A DNA stretch of 64,000 bases from RYN-230 sp963770535. GTDB taxonomy: Bacteria; Actinomycetota; Actinomycetes; Streptosporangiales; Streptosporangiaceae. The number at the start of each line of letters is the position of its first letter. The first letter of the stretch is position 1. The position numbers and the translations under genes were made by a program. Of this stretch, positions 27,100 to 35,297 are shown piece by piece. The stretch lies in assembly GCA_963770535.1 (NCBI GenBank), contig CAVYPZ010000004.1, positions 1-64,000 on the forward strand, read 5' to 3'. The notes below the pieces were generated by a model. It had not been told where the DNA came from, did not search any database, and was given only the letters and a program-made list of their open reading frames with translations.

Positions 27100-27311
27100 T
27101 CTCTGCTCCTTCGGTCACGTCCCCGTGCTTGGAAACTGGTACGCGGAAGACCGCTGCGCGGAAGACCTGTGCCCCGAAGACGCATCCGGCCAGCGATACG
27201 TGAGGTGCCCGGACGTTGATACGCGGGCTCACGTCCCGCCCCCACCCGGCGTCTTCCTGGCACGCGCACCCGGACGGGAGCGACCGACCCACCGCCAGGA
27301 AGGGATGATCC

Positions 27312-27758
27312 ATGTCCACCGAAGCTAACAAGGCTGTCGTTGCCCGCTGGTTCGACAGGTTCTGGGGCAAGGACTTCGACCCCGGGGTCATCGACGAGCT
27401 GGCCGCGCCAGACGTCCGGTTTGAGTACTCACTGCACGCCCCGGTGCGTGGCCGGGACGGGGTGCGCGAGTTCGCCACCAAGTTCCGGGCGGCGTTCCCG
27501 GACCTGAATTTCTGGGGGACCGCGGACCTGATTGCCGAGGGTGACTACGTGGTCGGCCAGTGGGAGGGGGGCGGCACCCAGACGGGTGAGGCCTTCGACG
27601 ATATGCCGGTCGGCTCCCTGCCCGCGGGGACCGGGAAAGCGATGCGGTTCACCGGCATTACCGTGCTGAGGGTCGAGAATGGCCTCATCACCGAAGAGAT
27701 CGGTCTCGACGACGGCCTCACGGCGCTACGGCAGCTCGGCCTGATCACGAGCGCCTGA
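27312..27758 (+). CDS. SnoaL-like / ester-cyclase family protein
   Basis: A 148-residue NTF2-like protein: VVARWFDRFWGKDFDPGVIDELAAPDVRF, RGRDGVREFATKFRAAFPDLNF and ITVLRVENGLITEEIGLDD are the typical blocks of the SnoaL-like polyketide cyclase group. AGGAAGGGATGATCC lies before the ATG. Most genomic members are not in polyketide clusters, and none is seen here. Function unknown; the cone fold is well supported. A hairpin follows 20 bases past the stop. Confidence 0.83.
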   Translation: MSTEANKAVVARWFDRFWGKDFDPGVIDELAAPDVRFEYSLHAPVRGRDGVREFATKFRAAFPDLNFWGTADLIAEGDYVVGQWEGGGTQTGEAFDDMPVGSLPAGTGKAMRFTGITVLRVENGLITEEIGLDDGLTALRQLGLITSA

Positions 27759-27778
27759 TCACACGGCGCCTGATCACC

Positions 27779-27823
27779 GGAACTGTGCTCAGGGCCCTGG
27801 ATATGGGCCCGGAGCACAGTTCC
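27779..27823 (+). terminator. Hairpin terminator
   Basis: GGAACTGTGCTC and GAGCACAGTTCC pair perfectly, with an inner GGGCCC/GGGCCC pairing around TGGATAT. It lies 21 bases after the SnoaL-like gene and 59 before the next gene, so it insulates the ECF operon. Confidence 0.75.
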
Positions 27824-27881
27824 CGGCCAGCTCAATCCCAGGGGTACCTCACAGAAACCAGATCCAGGACGTCTTCAGGAC

Positions 27882-28430
27882 ATGACAGGCAAGCCACCGT
27901 TCGAAAGCGTGGTCTCCGCGCACGGCAGTACCGTGCTGCGGGTCTGCCGGGCCATCCTCGGCCCGGCCGACGCGGACGACGCCTGGTCGGAAACGTTCCT
28001 GTCCGCGCTGAAGGCCTATCCGGGCCTGCCGGCCGACGCGAACGTCGAGGCCTGGCTGGTCACGATCGCGCACCGCAAAGCCATCGACGTGACCCGCGGC
28101 GCCGCCCGCCGTGCGATCCCGGTGGCGCAGACCCCGGAACGCCCGGCTGGCCCGGACGGTCACGGTTCACCCTCCGGCGGCCCGCCTGCTGGCGGCGGGG
28201 GCCTGGTCGCCGACGACGACCTGGCTGACGCCATGACCCGGCTGCCGGCCAAGCAGAAACAGGCCGTCGCCTACCACTACCTCGCGGGGCTGCCTTACGC
28301 GGACGTCGCCGGCATCCTCGGCGGCACCCCCGAGGCCGCGCGCCGAGCGGCTGCCGACGGCATCGCCCGGCTGCGCCGTTCCTACCCGGCCGCCGCGGCC
28401 CGCACCTCATCGAAAGGAGCGTCCCGATGA
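27882..28430 (+). CDS. ECF-type RNA polymerase sigma factor
   Basis: A 182-residue sigma factor. Region 2 is VLRVCRAILGPADADDAWSE to AWLVTIAHRKAIDVTR (about 18-70) and region 4 is LPAKQKQAVAYHYLAGLPYADVAGIL (about 121-147) with its helix-turn-helix. No anti-sigma gene is adjacent. Its stop overlaps the ogt start as ATGA, so it is coupled to an alkylation-repair operon and probably directs it. How it is activated is not visible; there is no extra sensory domain. Confidence 0.85.
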   Translation: MTGKPPFESVVSAHGSTVLRVCRAILGPADADDAWSETFLSALKAYPGLPADANVEAWLVTIAHRKAIDVTRGAARRAIPVAQTPERPAGPDGHGSPSGGPPAGGGGLVADDDLADAMTRLPAKQKQAVAYHYLAGLPYADVAGILGGTPEAARRAAADGIARLRRSYPAAAARTSSKGASR

Positions 28431-29041
28431 TCACCGACGACACACCCGGGGTGCTGGCGCAGGCCTTCCCCGACGACCCCGGCCAGCTGAGCCGGCTGCA
28501 CACGAGGCTGGCGGCCGCGGCCCAGCACGACGGCGTGCTCGACGTCGCTTACCGCACCATCGACAGCCCGGTCGGCCCCCTGCTGCTGGCCGCCACGGAG
28601 CAGGGCCTGATCCGGGTGGCCTTCGCCCGCGAGGGTCACGACGCCGTGCTGCAGGCGCTGGCCGACAAGGTCAGCCCGCGCATCCTCAGCGCCCCCGGCC
28701 GCCTCGACGCGGCCGCCCGGGAACTCGGCGAGTATTTCGCGGGCCGCCGGCACGCGTTCGACCTGCCGCTGGACTGGCGGCTGTCCGCCGGGTTCCGGCG
28801 CACGGTGCTGAGCCACCTGCCCGAGATCGGCTACGGGCACACGGCCAGCTACTCAGCTGTCGCCCGGCTCGCCGGCAGCCCGAAGGCGGTCCGCGCCGTG
28901 GGCACGGCCTGCGCGACCAATCCGCTGCCGCTCGTGGTGCCCTGCCACCGCGTGGTCCGCTCCGACGGCAGCATGGGCGGCTACCGCGGCGGCCCTGACG
29001 CCAAGCGCACCCTGCTCACCCTGGAGGAGGCCGCAGCATGA
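28427..29041 (+). CDS. ogt: Methylated-DNA-[protein]-cysteine S-methyltransferase, second copy
   Basis: A 204-residue Ogt: FRRTVLSHLPEIGYGHTASYSAVA and VGTACATNPLPLVVPCHRVVRSDGSMGGYRGG hold the DNA-binding helix, the Asn hinge and the acceptor Cys in PCHRVV. It differs strongly from the copy at 26578, so it is not a recent duplication. It has an extra N-terminal 30 residues (LSRLHTRLAAAAQHDG), which may be an adaptor. It overlaps its neighbours by ATGA at both ends, in an ECF-Ogt-oxygenase-Ada operon. Confidence 0.93.
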   Translation: MITDDTPGVLAQAFPDDPGQLSRLHTRLAAAAQHDGVLDVAYRTIDSPVGPLLLAATEQGLIRVAFAREGHDAVLQALADKVSPRILSAPGRLDAAARELGEYFAGRRHAFDLPLDWRLSAGFRRTVLSHLPEIGYGHTASYSAVARLAGSPKAVRAVGTACATNPLPLVVPCHRVVRSDGSMGGYRGGPDAKRTLLTLEEAAA

Positions 29042-29778
29042 GCCCGGTCACCAGCACCCGCACGGCCACCGGGACGTGGCCGGACCGCGTCGGGGCCACC
29101 GACTGGGACGCGGTCCGCGCCGGGCTGGACAGCTTCGGCTGCGCCCTGACCGGGCCGCTGCTGACCAGCGAGGAAGCGGCCGGGATCGCCGCGCTCTATC
29201 CCGAGGACGCGCGGTTCCGGTCCACGGTCAACATGGCCCGGCACCGTTTCGGCGAGGGGGAGTACCGCTACTTCGCCCACCCGTACCCTGACGCGGTCAC
29301 CGCGCTCAAGCAGGCCCTGTACCCGAAGCTGCTGCCGATCGCCCGCGACTGGCAGGACCGGCTCGGCCGCCCGGCACCGTGGCCGGACCGCCTCGAGGAC
29401 TGGCTGGAGATGTGCCACGCGGCGGGACAGCGGAAGTCCACGGCGATCCTGCTGCGCTACCGGGCCGGGGACTGGAACGCCCTGCACCGGGACCTGTACG
29501 GCGACCTGGTTTTCCCGCTCCAGGTCGTGATCAACCTCAGCCACCCCGGCGCCGACCACACCGGCGGGGAGTTCCTGCTCTACGAGCAGCGCCCGCGAGC
29601 CCAGTCCCGCGGCACCGCCACGCTCATCCCGCACGGGCATGGCCTGGTGTTCACCACCCGGGACCGCCCGGTCCAGTCCCGGCGGGGCTGGTCCGCGGCG
29701 CCGGTCCGGCACGGGGTGTCCGTGATCCGCTCCGGCGAGCGGTTCACCCTGGGCCTCGTCTTCCACGACGCCGCCTGA
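29038..29778 (+). CDS. 2-oxoglutarate/Fe(II) oxygenase for damaged DNA (Oxygenase-NA type)
   Basis: A 246-residue jelly-roll oxygenase. The iron ligands are in NALHRDLYGD (His-x-Asp), and the distal His and 2-oxoglutarate Arg follow in AAPVRHGVSVIRSGERFTLGL. Upstream motifs (ARHRFGEGEYRYFAHPYP) match the family described as oxidative demethylases of damaged DNA. Operon context with Ogt and an Ada domain strongly supports alkylated-base repair, complementing the direct transfer done by Ogt. Substrate range is inference. Confidence 0.85.
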   Translation: MSPVTSTRTATGTWPDRVGATDWDAVRAGLDSFGCALTGPLLTSEEAAGIAALYPEDARFRSTVNMARHRFGEGEYRYFAHPYPDAVTALKQALYPKLLPIARDWQDRLGRPAPWPDRLEDWLEMCHAAGQRKSTAILLRYRAGDWNALHRDLYGDLVFPLQVVINLSHPGADHTGGEFLLYEQRPRAQSRGTATLIPHGHGLVFTTRDRPVQSRRGWSAAPVRHGVSVIRSGERFTLGLVFHDAA

Positions 29779-29797
29779 CGGCCAGGGGAGGCTGGAC

Positions 29798-30064
29798 GTG
29801 GCGGCCCGGATGTACACGCTGCTCGGCGCGGACCGGCGCCCGTACCGCAGCGCGGTCGCGGGGCGACTCGGCGGCCATCGCCGGACCCGGGTCTACGGCC
29901 GGCTCGACTGCCCGTCCGCCCGCCGTGCCCTGGCCCGCGGGGGTTACGCGGCCCACCGCGTCTTCTTCGCCGACGAGCCGGCCGCGATCGCGGCCGGCTA
30001 CCGGCCCTGCGCCGTCTGCCTGCCTGCGGCCTACGCGGCCTGGAAGTCGGGCCGCGCCGGGTGA
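29798..30064 (+). CDS. Ada-type metal-binding domain protein
   Basis: An 88-residue stand-alone relative of the N-terminal zinc domain of Ada. RLGGHRRTRVYGRLDCPSARRAL and GYRPCAVCLPAAYAAW correspond to the Ada phosphotriester-repair segments. Ada itself uses four Cys (C-x3-C and C-x2-C); here the first pair has only one Cys (LDCPSA), so zinc binding must differ or another residue helps. Could sense methyl phosphotriesters and signal to the ECF factor; that is inference. GTG start 29798 with AGGGGAGG upstream. Confidence 0.8.
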   Translation: MAARMYTLLGADRRPYRSAVAGRLGGHRRTRVYGRLDCPSARRALARGGYAAHRVFFADEPAAIAAGYRPCAVCLPAAYAAWKSGRAG

Positions 30065-30092
30065 GGCGGCTGGGCCGGGACCGCGGCCCGGC

Positions 30093-30425
30093 TCAGCGGC
30101 GCGGGGCGAAGTAGATGATCGCCACGCCGGCCAGCACCACCGCGGCCCCGGCCCAGTCGAAACGGTCGGGGCGGTTCTTGTCCACGCCCCAGCCCCACAG
30201 CAGGGACGCGACCACGAACACGCCCCCGTAGGCCGCGTAGATCCGCCCGAAGTCGGAGCTCTTCTGCAGGGTCGGGATCACCCCGTAGACCACGAGGATG
30301 GCCGCGCCCAGGATGCCGACGATGACCGGCGCCCCGTCCCGCAGCCAGCGCCAGACCAGGTATCCCCCGCCGATCTCGGCCAGGCCTGCGGCGATGAACA
30401 ACCCGACCGAGCGTGCAATCCCCAT
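30093..30425 (-). CDS. YnfA family membrane protein (UPF0060)
   Basis: A 110-residue four-helix membrane protein: FIAAGLAEIGGGYLVWRWLRDG is the conserved first block, GVIPTLQ, FGRIYAAYGGVFVVASLLWG and the C-terminal IYFAPRR complete the family pattern. YnfA proteins resemble small multidrug transporters, but their cargo in actinobacteria is unproven. Convergent with the alkylation operon, divergent from arsR-like gene. Confidence 0.92.
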   Translation of the reverse strand: MGIARSVGLFIAAGLAEIGGGYLVWRWLRDGAPVIVGILGAAILVVYGVIPTLQKSSDFGRIYAAYGGVFVVASLLWGWGVDKNRPDRFDWAGAAVVLAGVAIIYFAPRR

Positions 30426-30485
30426 GCGCCGATTCTGGCCTGCCCCCGTGCGGCCCGGCACAGGAGCCCGTGGACGGGCAAAAAG

Positions 30486-30540
30486 CAACCATAAGGTTGA
30501 TCATCACGCCGCTGTGCGCCTAAGATCAACCATGTGGTTG
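30486..30540. promoter_or_regulatory. Two ArsR-type operators
   Basis: CAACCATAAGGTTG (30486-30499) and CAACCATGTGGTTG (30527-30540) are near-perfect dyads of AACC-N4-GGTT type, 41 bases apart. They fit known sites of ArsR regulators paired with SRPBCC genes. The second contains the start codon of the regulator itself, and the first lies 61 bases before ynfA, so both promoters may be repressed. Confidence 0.75.
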
Positions 30541-30899
30541 AGGATCTGGCCGCCGGCGGGCATGAGATGGACGAGGTGTTCCACGCGCTCGCGCACGAGG
30601 CCCGGCGGGCGATGCTCCGCCGGCTGGCGGGCGGCGGGCTGACCGTGGGGGAACTGGCGCAGCCGCTGGCCATGTCGCTCGCGGCCGCGTCGAAGCACGT
30701 CCGGGTGCTGGAGCGGGCCGGGCTGCTGTATCGCACCGTGGATGGCCGCCGTCACATGTGCCGGCTCCGGGCCGCGCCGCTCGCCCAGGCTGCGGCCTGG
30801 CTGCGCTGGTACGAGCCGTTCTGGGACGATCGGCCCGGTACCCTGGCCCACCTCTTCCGCGAGGGCGGCTCGGCCCCGCAAACCCCGAATTTCCCCTAA
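30534..30899 (+). CDS. ArsR-family transcriptional regulator
   Basis: A 121-residue regulator: FHALAHEARRAMLRRLAGGGLTVGELAQPLAMSLAAASKHVRVLERAGLL is the full winged-helix of the subgroup that lacks metal ligands. It pairs with an SRPBCC gene 16 bases downstream, the standard arrangement. The start is GTG 30534, inside an operator dyad, so message and operator overlap. An in-frame ATG at 30567 is the alternative. Confidence 0.9.
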   Translation: MVEDLAAGGHEMDEVFHALAHEARRAMLRRLAGGGLTVGELAQPLAMSLAAASKHVRVLERAGLLYRTVDGRRHMCRLRAAPLAQAAAWLRWYEPFWDDRPGTLAHLFREGGSAPQTPNFP

Positions 30900-30915
30900 C
30901 GGAGGGATCGGCTGA

Positions 30916-31398
30916 ATGTCTGCCAGCACCGAGGACCATGCTGTCGTCCGGCTGGAACGCCTGATCCCGGCTCCTCCGGGACCGGTCTACCAGGCCTGGC
31001 TCGACCCGGAGCTGCTGCAGCGCTGGATGGCGCCCGGCAGCCTGACCATGGCCCGGGCCGAGGTCGAGGAGTGGCCCGGTGGCACTTACCGGATCTGGCA
31101 GGAGGACTCCGGCCGCGACGTCGGCGGCTTCGAGGCCGAGCTGCTCGAGCTTGTCCCCGACGAGCGGCTGGTGTTCCGCTGGGGGTTCGTCGGCCCGGAG
31201 CGCACCAACGGCCCGGTCTTCGACTCGCTCCTGACCGTCACGCTGCGCCCCGATGAGGCGGGCGGGACCGTCCTCACCCTGGTCCACGAACATCTCGGCG
31301 AGCTGGCTGCGGCCCTGCCGCAGGTAGCGGAGAACGTCGGCCCGGGCTGGGAAGCCGCGCTCGGCAAGCTGGCCGCCGCGTTCACCCCCGGAGCCTGA
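30916..31398 (+). CDS. SRPBCC / AHSA1-like domain protein
   Basis: A 160-residue protein with RLIPAPPGPVYQAWLDPELLQRWMAPG, WPGGTYRIWQED, and a final amphipathic helix (WEAALGKLAAAF), the Bet v1-like cavity fold related to the activator of Hsp90 ATPase. Bacterial members bind hydrophobic ligands. It is in one transcription unit with the ArsR-like gene, so the regulator probably responds to the same ligand. Ligand unknown. Confidence 0.88.
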   Translation: MSASTEDHAVVRLERLIPAPPGPVYQAWLDPELLQRWMAPGSLTMARAEVEEWPGGTYRIWQEDSGRDVGGFEAELLELVPDERLVFRWGFVGPERTNGPVFDSLLTVTLRPDEAGGTVLTLVHEHLGELAAALPQVAENVGPGWEAALGKLAAAFTPGA

Positions 31399-31417
31399 CC
31401 CTCCCGCGGGCCCCACC

Positions 31418-31650
31418 CGCCGCGCGAGCCTCCGAGGCCCGACCCGCGAGCGCGAGCGCCCCGCAGGCCCCCCCCGCGGAGCCTCCCCAGGCCCGACCCG
31501 CCCGCGCGAGCGCCCCGCAGGCCCCCACTCCCCGCGCGAGGCTCCGACGCCCGACCCGCGAGCGCGAGCGCCCCGCAGGCCCCCACTCGCCGCGCGAGCC
31601 TCCGGGGCCCGACCCGCGAGCGCGAGCGCCCGCGCTCCGCAGCCTCAGCC
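31418..31650. repeat. About four tandem units of roughly 60 bp
   Basis: The unit contains GCCCGACCCGCGAGCGCGAG and CGCCCCGCAGGCCCCCACTC, with changes between copies. The stretch 31399-31684 has no supported gene. Adjacent to the 48-bp palindrome at 31685. The extreme GC and short tracts suggest slippage. Confidence 0.85.
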
Positions 31651-31684
31651 GTCCCACCCGCCCCGCCCGCCACATGCCAGCCCC

Positions 31685-31732
31685 GTGATCATGGGCTTGG
31701 TGGTGCTGCAGCACCACCAAGCCCATGATCAC
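31685..31732. terminator. 48-bp palindrome family, copy 2 (perfect)
   Basis: GTGATCATGGGCTTGGTGGT and its exact inverse meet with no loop: two 24-base arms. Same length and ends as the copies at 20906 and 38555. It separates the SRPBCC gene from the MFS gene, both on the plus strand, so it can act as terminator of the former. Confidence 0.85.
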
Positions 31733-31773
31733 GCTCGATGTTTGCCCGGGCGTGTCGTGGAAGTTAAGGATTC

Positions 31774-33243
31774 ATGGGCCAGTCCAGAGGTGCCCCCGCC
31801 AGTCCCGCCCGCCGGGTCGGCGTGGCGGTCGCCGCGCTGTGCCTGGTTCAGTTCATGGATGTACTCGGGGTGACCGTCGTAGTCACGGCGCTGCCCGCGA
31901 TGCTGGGCAGCCTGCACGCCCCGGGCTCCCTGGGCAGCCTGATCGCGACCGGCTACGCCATGTTCTTCGGCGGCCTGCTGATGCTCGGCGCCCGGCTCGG
32001 GGACCGTTATGGGCACCGGCGCACGATCCTGGCCAGCCTGGCCGTGTTTGCCGTGGGGGCCCTCGTGGCCGCGACGGCGCCGTCCGTCCTGGCCCTGACT
32101 GCGGGCCGCTGCCTGCAGGGCGCGGCCGCCGCGGGTTCGGTGCCCTCCGCGCTGCGCCTGCTGACCACGATCGCCCCTCAGGGGCCGGCCCGGCATCGCG
32201 CCATCGCGGCCTGGAGCGCGGCCGGGGCGGCCGCTGGCGCCAGCGGTTTCGTGATCGGAGGTATCGTCACCGACCTGACCAGCTGGCGCGTGATCTTCTG
32301 GGCGTACCTCCCGCTCGCGGCCGCGCTGGCCGCGATCGTCTCGGTGTCGGTGCCCCGGGACGAAGGCGGCCGGCAGGCGGAATCGCTGAACCTGGCCGGG
32401 TCGCTGACCTTCACGGCGGCGGTGATGGCTTTCGTGGTCGGCGCCACCGTGATCGCGCAGCCGGGCGGCCGGGCCGCGGGCGGCCTGCTGCTGGTGGCCT
32501 GCGTGGCGCTGGCCGGCGCATTCGTGCTGGCTGACCGCCGTGCCGCCGCGCCGTTGCTTCCGCGGGAGCTGATCCGGTCCCGGCAGCTGCGGCTCGGGAC
32601 ACTCGGCGCCCTGCTCAACACCGCGACCACCAGCTCGGTCATCACGCTGGTCACTCTCTACCTGCAAGATTCCCTGCAACGAACCCCGTTGCAGGCTGCA
32701 GCCTCGCTGCTGCCGTTCAGCCTGGCGGTGATCGTCGGGTCCACGCTGGCCGCCGCGGTTCAGCGACGTACAGGGCGCGCAGGGCCACCCCGGCGGGTCG
32801 CTCAGCGGCTGATCGCGGCCGGCCTGGCCCTGATCGCGGTGGCGGACGGTGCGCTGATCCCGCTGGCCACGCTGGCATGGGCGGTGCCGGTTTGCGCCGT
32901 GGCGGCTGGCGGGGGCATCGGGCTGTCGTCCGTCGCGGCCACAGGCCTGGGCACGGATGTCGCGCCGAAATGGCGGGGCGGCGCATCCGGGATCATCAAC
33001 ACCGCCGCCCAGCTGGGGACGGCTCTGGGGATCGCGGCGCTGATCCTGGTGGCCGCGGCTACCGGTGAGACGCCGGCTCTGGGCACGCCCCCGCCCCGGA
33101 TCGCCTGGGCCATCGCCGCGCTGGCCGCAGCGGCAGGTGCGGCCCGGTTCGCCGTCGCCCGCGCGGGCCCTGCCGCGATGACCGGGGAGGATGCGCCCGG
33201 CCGGCAGGAGGTGCCCGCCGGGCACGATGCGCCGGCTGAGTAA
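31774..33243 (+). CDS. MFS transporter, DHA2 type
   Basis: A 489-residue transporter with 12-14 membrane helices. GARLGDRYGHRRTILA is motif A between helices 2 and 3, FMDVLGVTVVVTALPAM the first helix and GRCLQGAAAAGSVPSALRLL motif C-like. DHA2 members export drugs by proton antiport. The centre ASSLITLVTLYLQ-like helix pair is clear. No linked regulator is evident; the preceding unit is separated by a palindrome. Substrate unknown. Confidence 0.88.
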   Translation: MGQSRGAPASPARRVGVAVAALCLVQFMDVLGVTVVVTALPAMLGSLHAPGSLGSLIATGYAMFFGGLLMLGARLGDRYGHRRTILASLAVFAVGALVAATAPSVLALTAGRCLQGAAAAGSVPSALRLLTTIAPQGPARHRAIAAWSAAGAAAGASGFVIGGIVTDLTSWRVIFWAYLPLAAALAAIVSVSVPRDEGGRQAESLNLAGSLTFTAAVMAFVVGATVIAQPGGRAAGGLLLVACVALAGAFVLADRRAAAPLLPRELIRSRQLRLGTLGALLNTATTSSVITLVTLYLQDSLQRTPLQAAASLLPFSLAVIVGSTLAAAVQRRTGRAGPPRRVAQRLIAAGLALIAVADGALIPLATLAWAVPVCAVAAGGGIGLSSVAATGLGTDVAPKWRGGASGIINTAAQLGTALGIAALILVAAATGETPALGTPPPRIAWAIAALAAAAGAARFAVARAGPAAMTGEDAPGRQEVPAGHDAPAE

Positions 33244-33274
33244 GACGGCTCGGCCCAGGATGCGCCCGCCGGGT

Positions 33275-33754
33275 TCAGCGGCCGCCGCCGTCCCGGTTGG
33301 CGGCGGCGATCGTCGTGTTCAGCACCAGGGCGAACGCGTTCCAGCCCACGTACGGCAGCAGCGCGATGGCCGCCTTCCGGTCTGCCCGGCCCACCTCCCT
33401 GGTCAGCGCGACGGTGGACGCTTCCAGGACGGCGATGACCGCCACACCCAGCTCGGGCCGGTGCCAGCGGAAGAATACCCACGGCCAGGCTGCGTTCAGG
33501 GCGAGGTTGACACCGAGAGCCAGGGCGAGACGTCGCCGCTGGGGCTGGTCGGCCCGGTTCCAGGCCCGGCCGGTGGCCCCGGCTGTCAGCGTGTAGAGCA
33601 CGGTCCAGACCTGGCCGATGACCTGACCTGGCGGCTGCCACGCGGGCAGGTCGAGGGATTGGTACCAGGCACTGTCCACGTCGGTTGCGACGCCGCCCGC
33701 GACCGCGGCAGCCGCGGTCGCGGCCCCCGTGGCCAGGTAAGTCTTGGCTCCCAT
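33275..33754 (-). CDS. tspO: TspO/MBR-family protein
   Basis: A 159-residue five-helix membrane protein: WYQSLDLPAWQPPGQVIGQVWTVLY is the conserved loop and second helix, ALNAAWPWVFFRWHRPELG the third-fourth region and LLPYVGWNAFALVLN the last helix. Members bind porphyrins and cholesterol-like molecules and influence stress responses. The start at 33754 puts the Met just before the first helix; the frame is open another 11 codons. Convergent with the MFS gene. Confidence 0.9.
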   Translation of the reverse strand: MGAKTYLATGAATAAAAVAGGVATDVDSAWYQSLDLPAWQPPGQVIGQVWTVLYTLTAGATGRAWNRADQPQRRRLALALGVNLALNAAWPWVFFRWHRPELGVAVIAVLEASTVALTREVGRADRKAAIALLPYVGWNAFALVLNTTIAAANRDGGGR

Positions 33755-33828
33755 GACTTCAGACCTGCCCGTCTGCCCGCCGGTCAATCACGATGATCAT
33801 CTGCCCGCGCTGCGGCAGGATGCTGGCT

Positions 33829-34350
33829 ATGACCGATCCGATCGCGTTGCGGCCCGTCGAAGAGCACGATCTGACGATCATGGGGGACCTGCTCGCGGGG
33901 GACCCGGTCACGGCGGGGGAGTTCTCCTGGTACGGCTGGAGCGATCGCAACCGGTGGAAGCGCCGCTGGGCGGAGAACGGCCTGCTCGGCGACGACGGCG
34001 GAACCCTCATGGTGGTCCGCGGCCAGGAACGGCTGGGCGTCATGAACTGGCGGCGTAAGGTTTCCACCCCGACCGCCTACCACTGGGAAATCGGCATTGC
34101 CTTGCTGCCCGAGGCCCGGGGTCACGGGTATGGCACCGAAGCGCACCGGCTGCTGGTGCGCTACCTGTTCGCGCACACTCCGGTGCACCGCATCGAGGCG
34201 GCTACCGAGACAGGCAACATCGCCGAGCAGCGGGCGCTGGAAAAGGCGGGCTTCGTCCGGGAGGGTGTGCTGCGCGGAATTGGCTGGCGGGACGGCGCCT
34301 GGCGCGACGGGGCCTGGTTCAGCGTGCTGCGCACCGATCTGGAGCGGTGA
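33829..34350 (+). CDS. GNAT acetyltransferase
   Basis: A 173-residue acetyltransferase of the RimJ/RimL group: IALRPVEEHDLTIMGDL, EIGIALLPEARGHGYGTEAHRLL (acetyl-CoA loop) and IEAATETGNIAEQRALEKAGFVREG. The preceding MIICPRCGRMLA extension in frame would look like a zinc-ribbon start, but only one Cys pair is present, and the family begins at the ATG at 33829. It is 75 bases from the divergent tspO start. Confidence 0.84.
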   Translation: MTDPIALRPVEEHDLTIMGDLLAGDPVTAGEFSWYGWSDRNRWKRRWAENGLLGDDGGTLMVVRGQERLGVMNWRRKVSTPTAYHWEIGIALLPEARGHGYGTEAHRLLVRYLFAHTPVHRIEAATETGNIAEQRALEKAGFVREGVLRGIGWRDGAWRDGAWFSVLRTDLER

Positions 34351-34451
34351 CCTGGCGGCAGGCGCCGCCAGGCAGTGATGCGGGCTCGTCACGCCGGGGC
34401 CCGTGATGTGGGGTTCATCACGGGACCCGAGGCGCCGGGTGCGTCACGCCG

Positions 34452-34560
34452 GGCCTGTGCTGCCGGGGCCTGTGCTGCCGGGGCCTGTGCTGCCGGGGCC
34501 TGTGCTGCCGGGGCCTGTGCTGCCCGGGGCCTGTGCTGCCCGGGCCCGTGATGCCTGGCC
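34452..34560. repeat. 15-bp tandem repeat GCCTGTGCTGCCGGG
   Basis: About seven units, the last ones with an extra C, fill the gap between the acetyltransferase and a membrane-protein gene. The stretch 34351-34685 shows no gene. Resembles the other GC-rich arrays after gene ends in this window. Confidence 0.88.
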
Positions 34561-34685
34561 TATGCTGCCCAGGTCACCGGCCGGCGCCCGACATGCCCGG
34601 GCCCGAGATGCCCGGGCCTGCAATGCCGCCTCGGCCGGGGGTAACCCGGCCGGGCGGCAGACCTCACCCAGTAGGCTGACGCCCC

Positions 34686-35297
34686 GTGGTGACTGGGGCA
34701 TACCGGGACCTATTCGTGGCCATCGCCGGGGCGGCGGGCGCGCTGACCGGCCTGCTGTTCGTGGCGCTGTCGGTGGCCCCCCGGCCGCGCGTGGCCGGGC
34801 ACCCGAACGTCATACGTCAGGTCCGCGCGGCGGCGGCGCTCGTGGCGTTCACCAACGCCCTGGCTGTCTCCCTGTTCGGCCTGGTGCCGCACAACCTGGT
34901 CGGTTATCCGGCGGTCGTGGCCAGCGTCGGCGGCCTGCTGTTCACGCTGGGCGGGCTGCGGTCCATCCTGGCCGACCCGGTCGCGCGGCCCCGGGTACTG
35001 GGCCAGCTCGGCCTCATCGTGCTGCTGCTGACGGCGTTCGGGGTCGAGGCCGTGGCGGGCTTCGTCTCGATCGCGCGGCCGCACAGCGGCGTGCCGATCG
35101 ACGTGATCGGGAACGTCCTGGCCGCCTCGCTGCTCATCGGGGTCGCCCGGTCCTGGGAACTCGTGGGTGACCGGGACACCGGCATCACGTCCTCCATCGC
35201 CGCGCTGCTAGGACACGAGCGCCATCTGGGCGGCTCGGTGGCCAACCCCGCCGATGTGCCGCCGGAGGAGGCGGCTGAACCGCCGGGAGCCGGCTGA
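34686..35297 (+). CDS. Four-helix membrane protein
   Basis: A 203-residue protein: helix 1 about 8-30 (LFVAIAGAAGALTGLLFVALS), then three more (about 47-67, 74-92, 104-126) and a fifth weaker one near 140-154. Between them lie short basic loops. The start is GTG; the first helix FVAIAGAAGALTGLLFVALSV is a pattern seen in many uncharacterised actinobacterial modulators. No function is recognised. Monocistronic in appearance. Confidence 0.7.
   Translation: MVTGAYRDLFVAIAGAAGALTGLLFVALSVAPRPRVAGHPNVIRQVRAAAALVAFTNALAVSLFGLVPHNLVGYPAVVASVGGLLFTLGGLRSILADPVARPRVLGQLGLIVLLLTAFGVEAVAGFVSIARPHSGVPIDVIGNVLAASLLIGVARSWELVGDRDTGITSSIAALLGHERHLGGSVANPADVPPEEAAEPPGAG

Noticed and set aside
27143..27183. 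GCGGAAGACC direct repeats upstream of ogt as an Ada-type operator
   Set aside because: Only two exact copies in a GC-rich context; no known operator resembles them.
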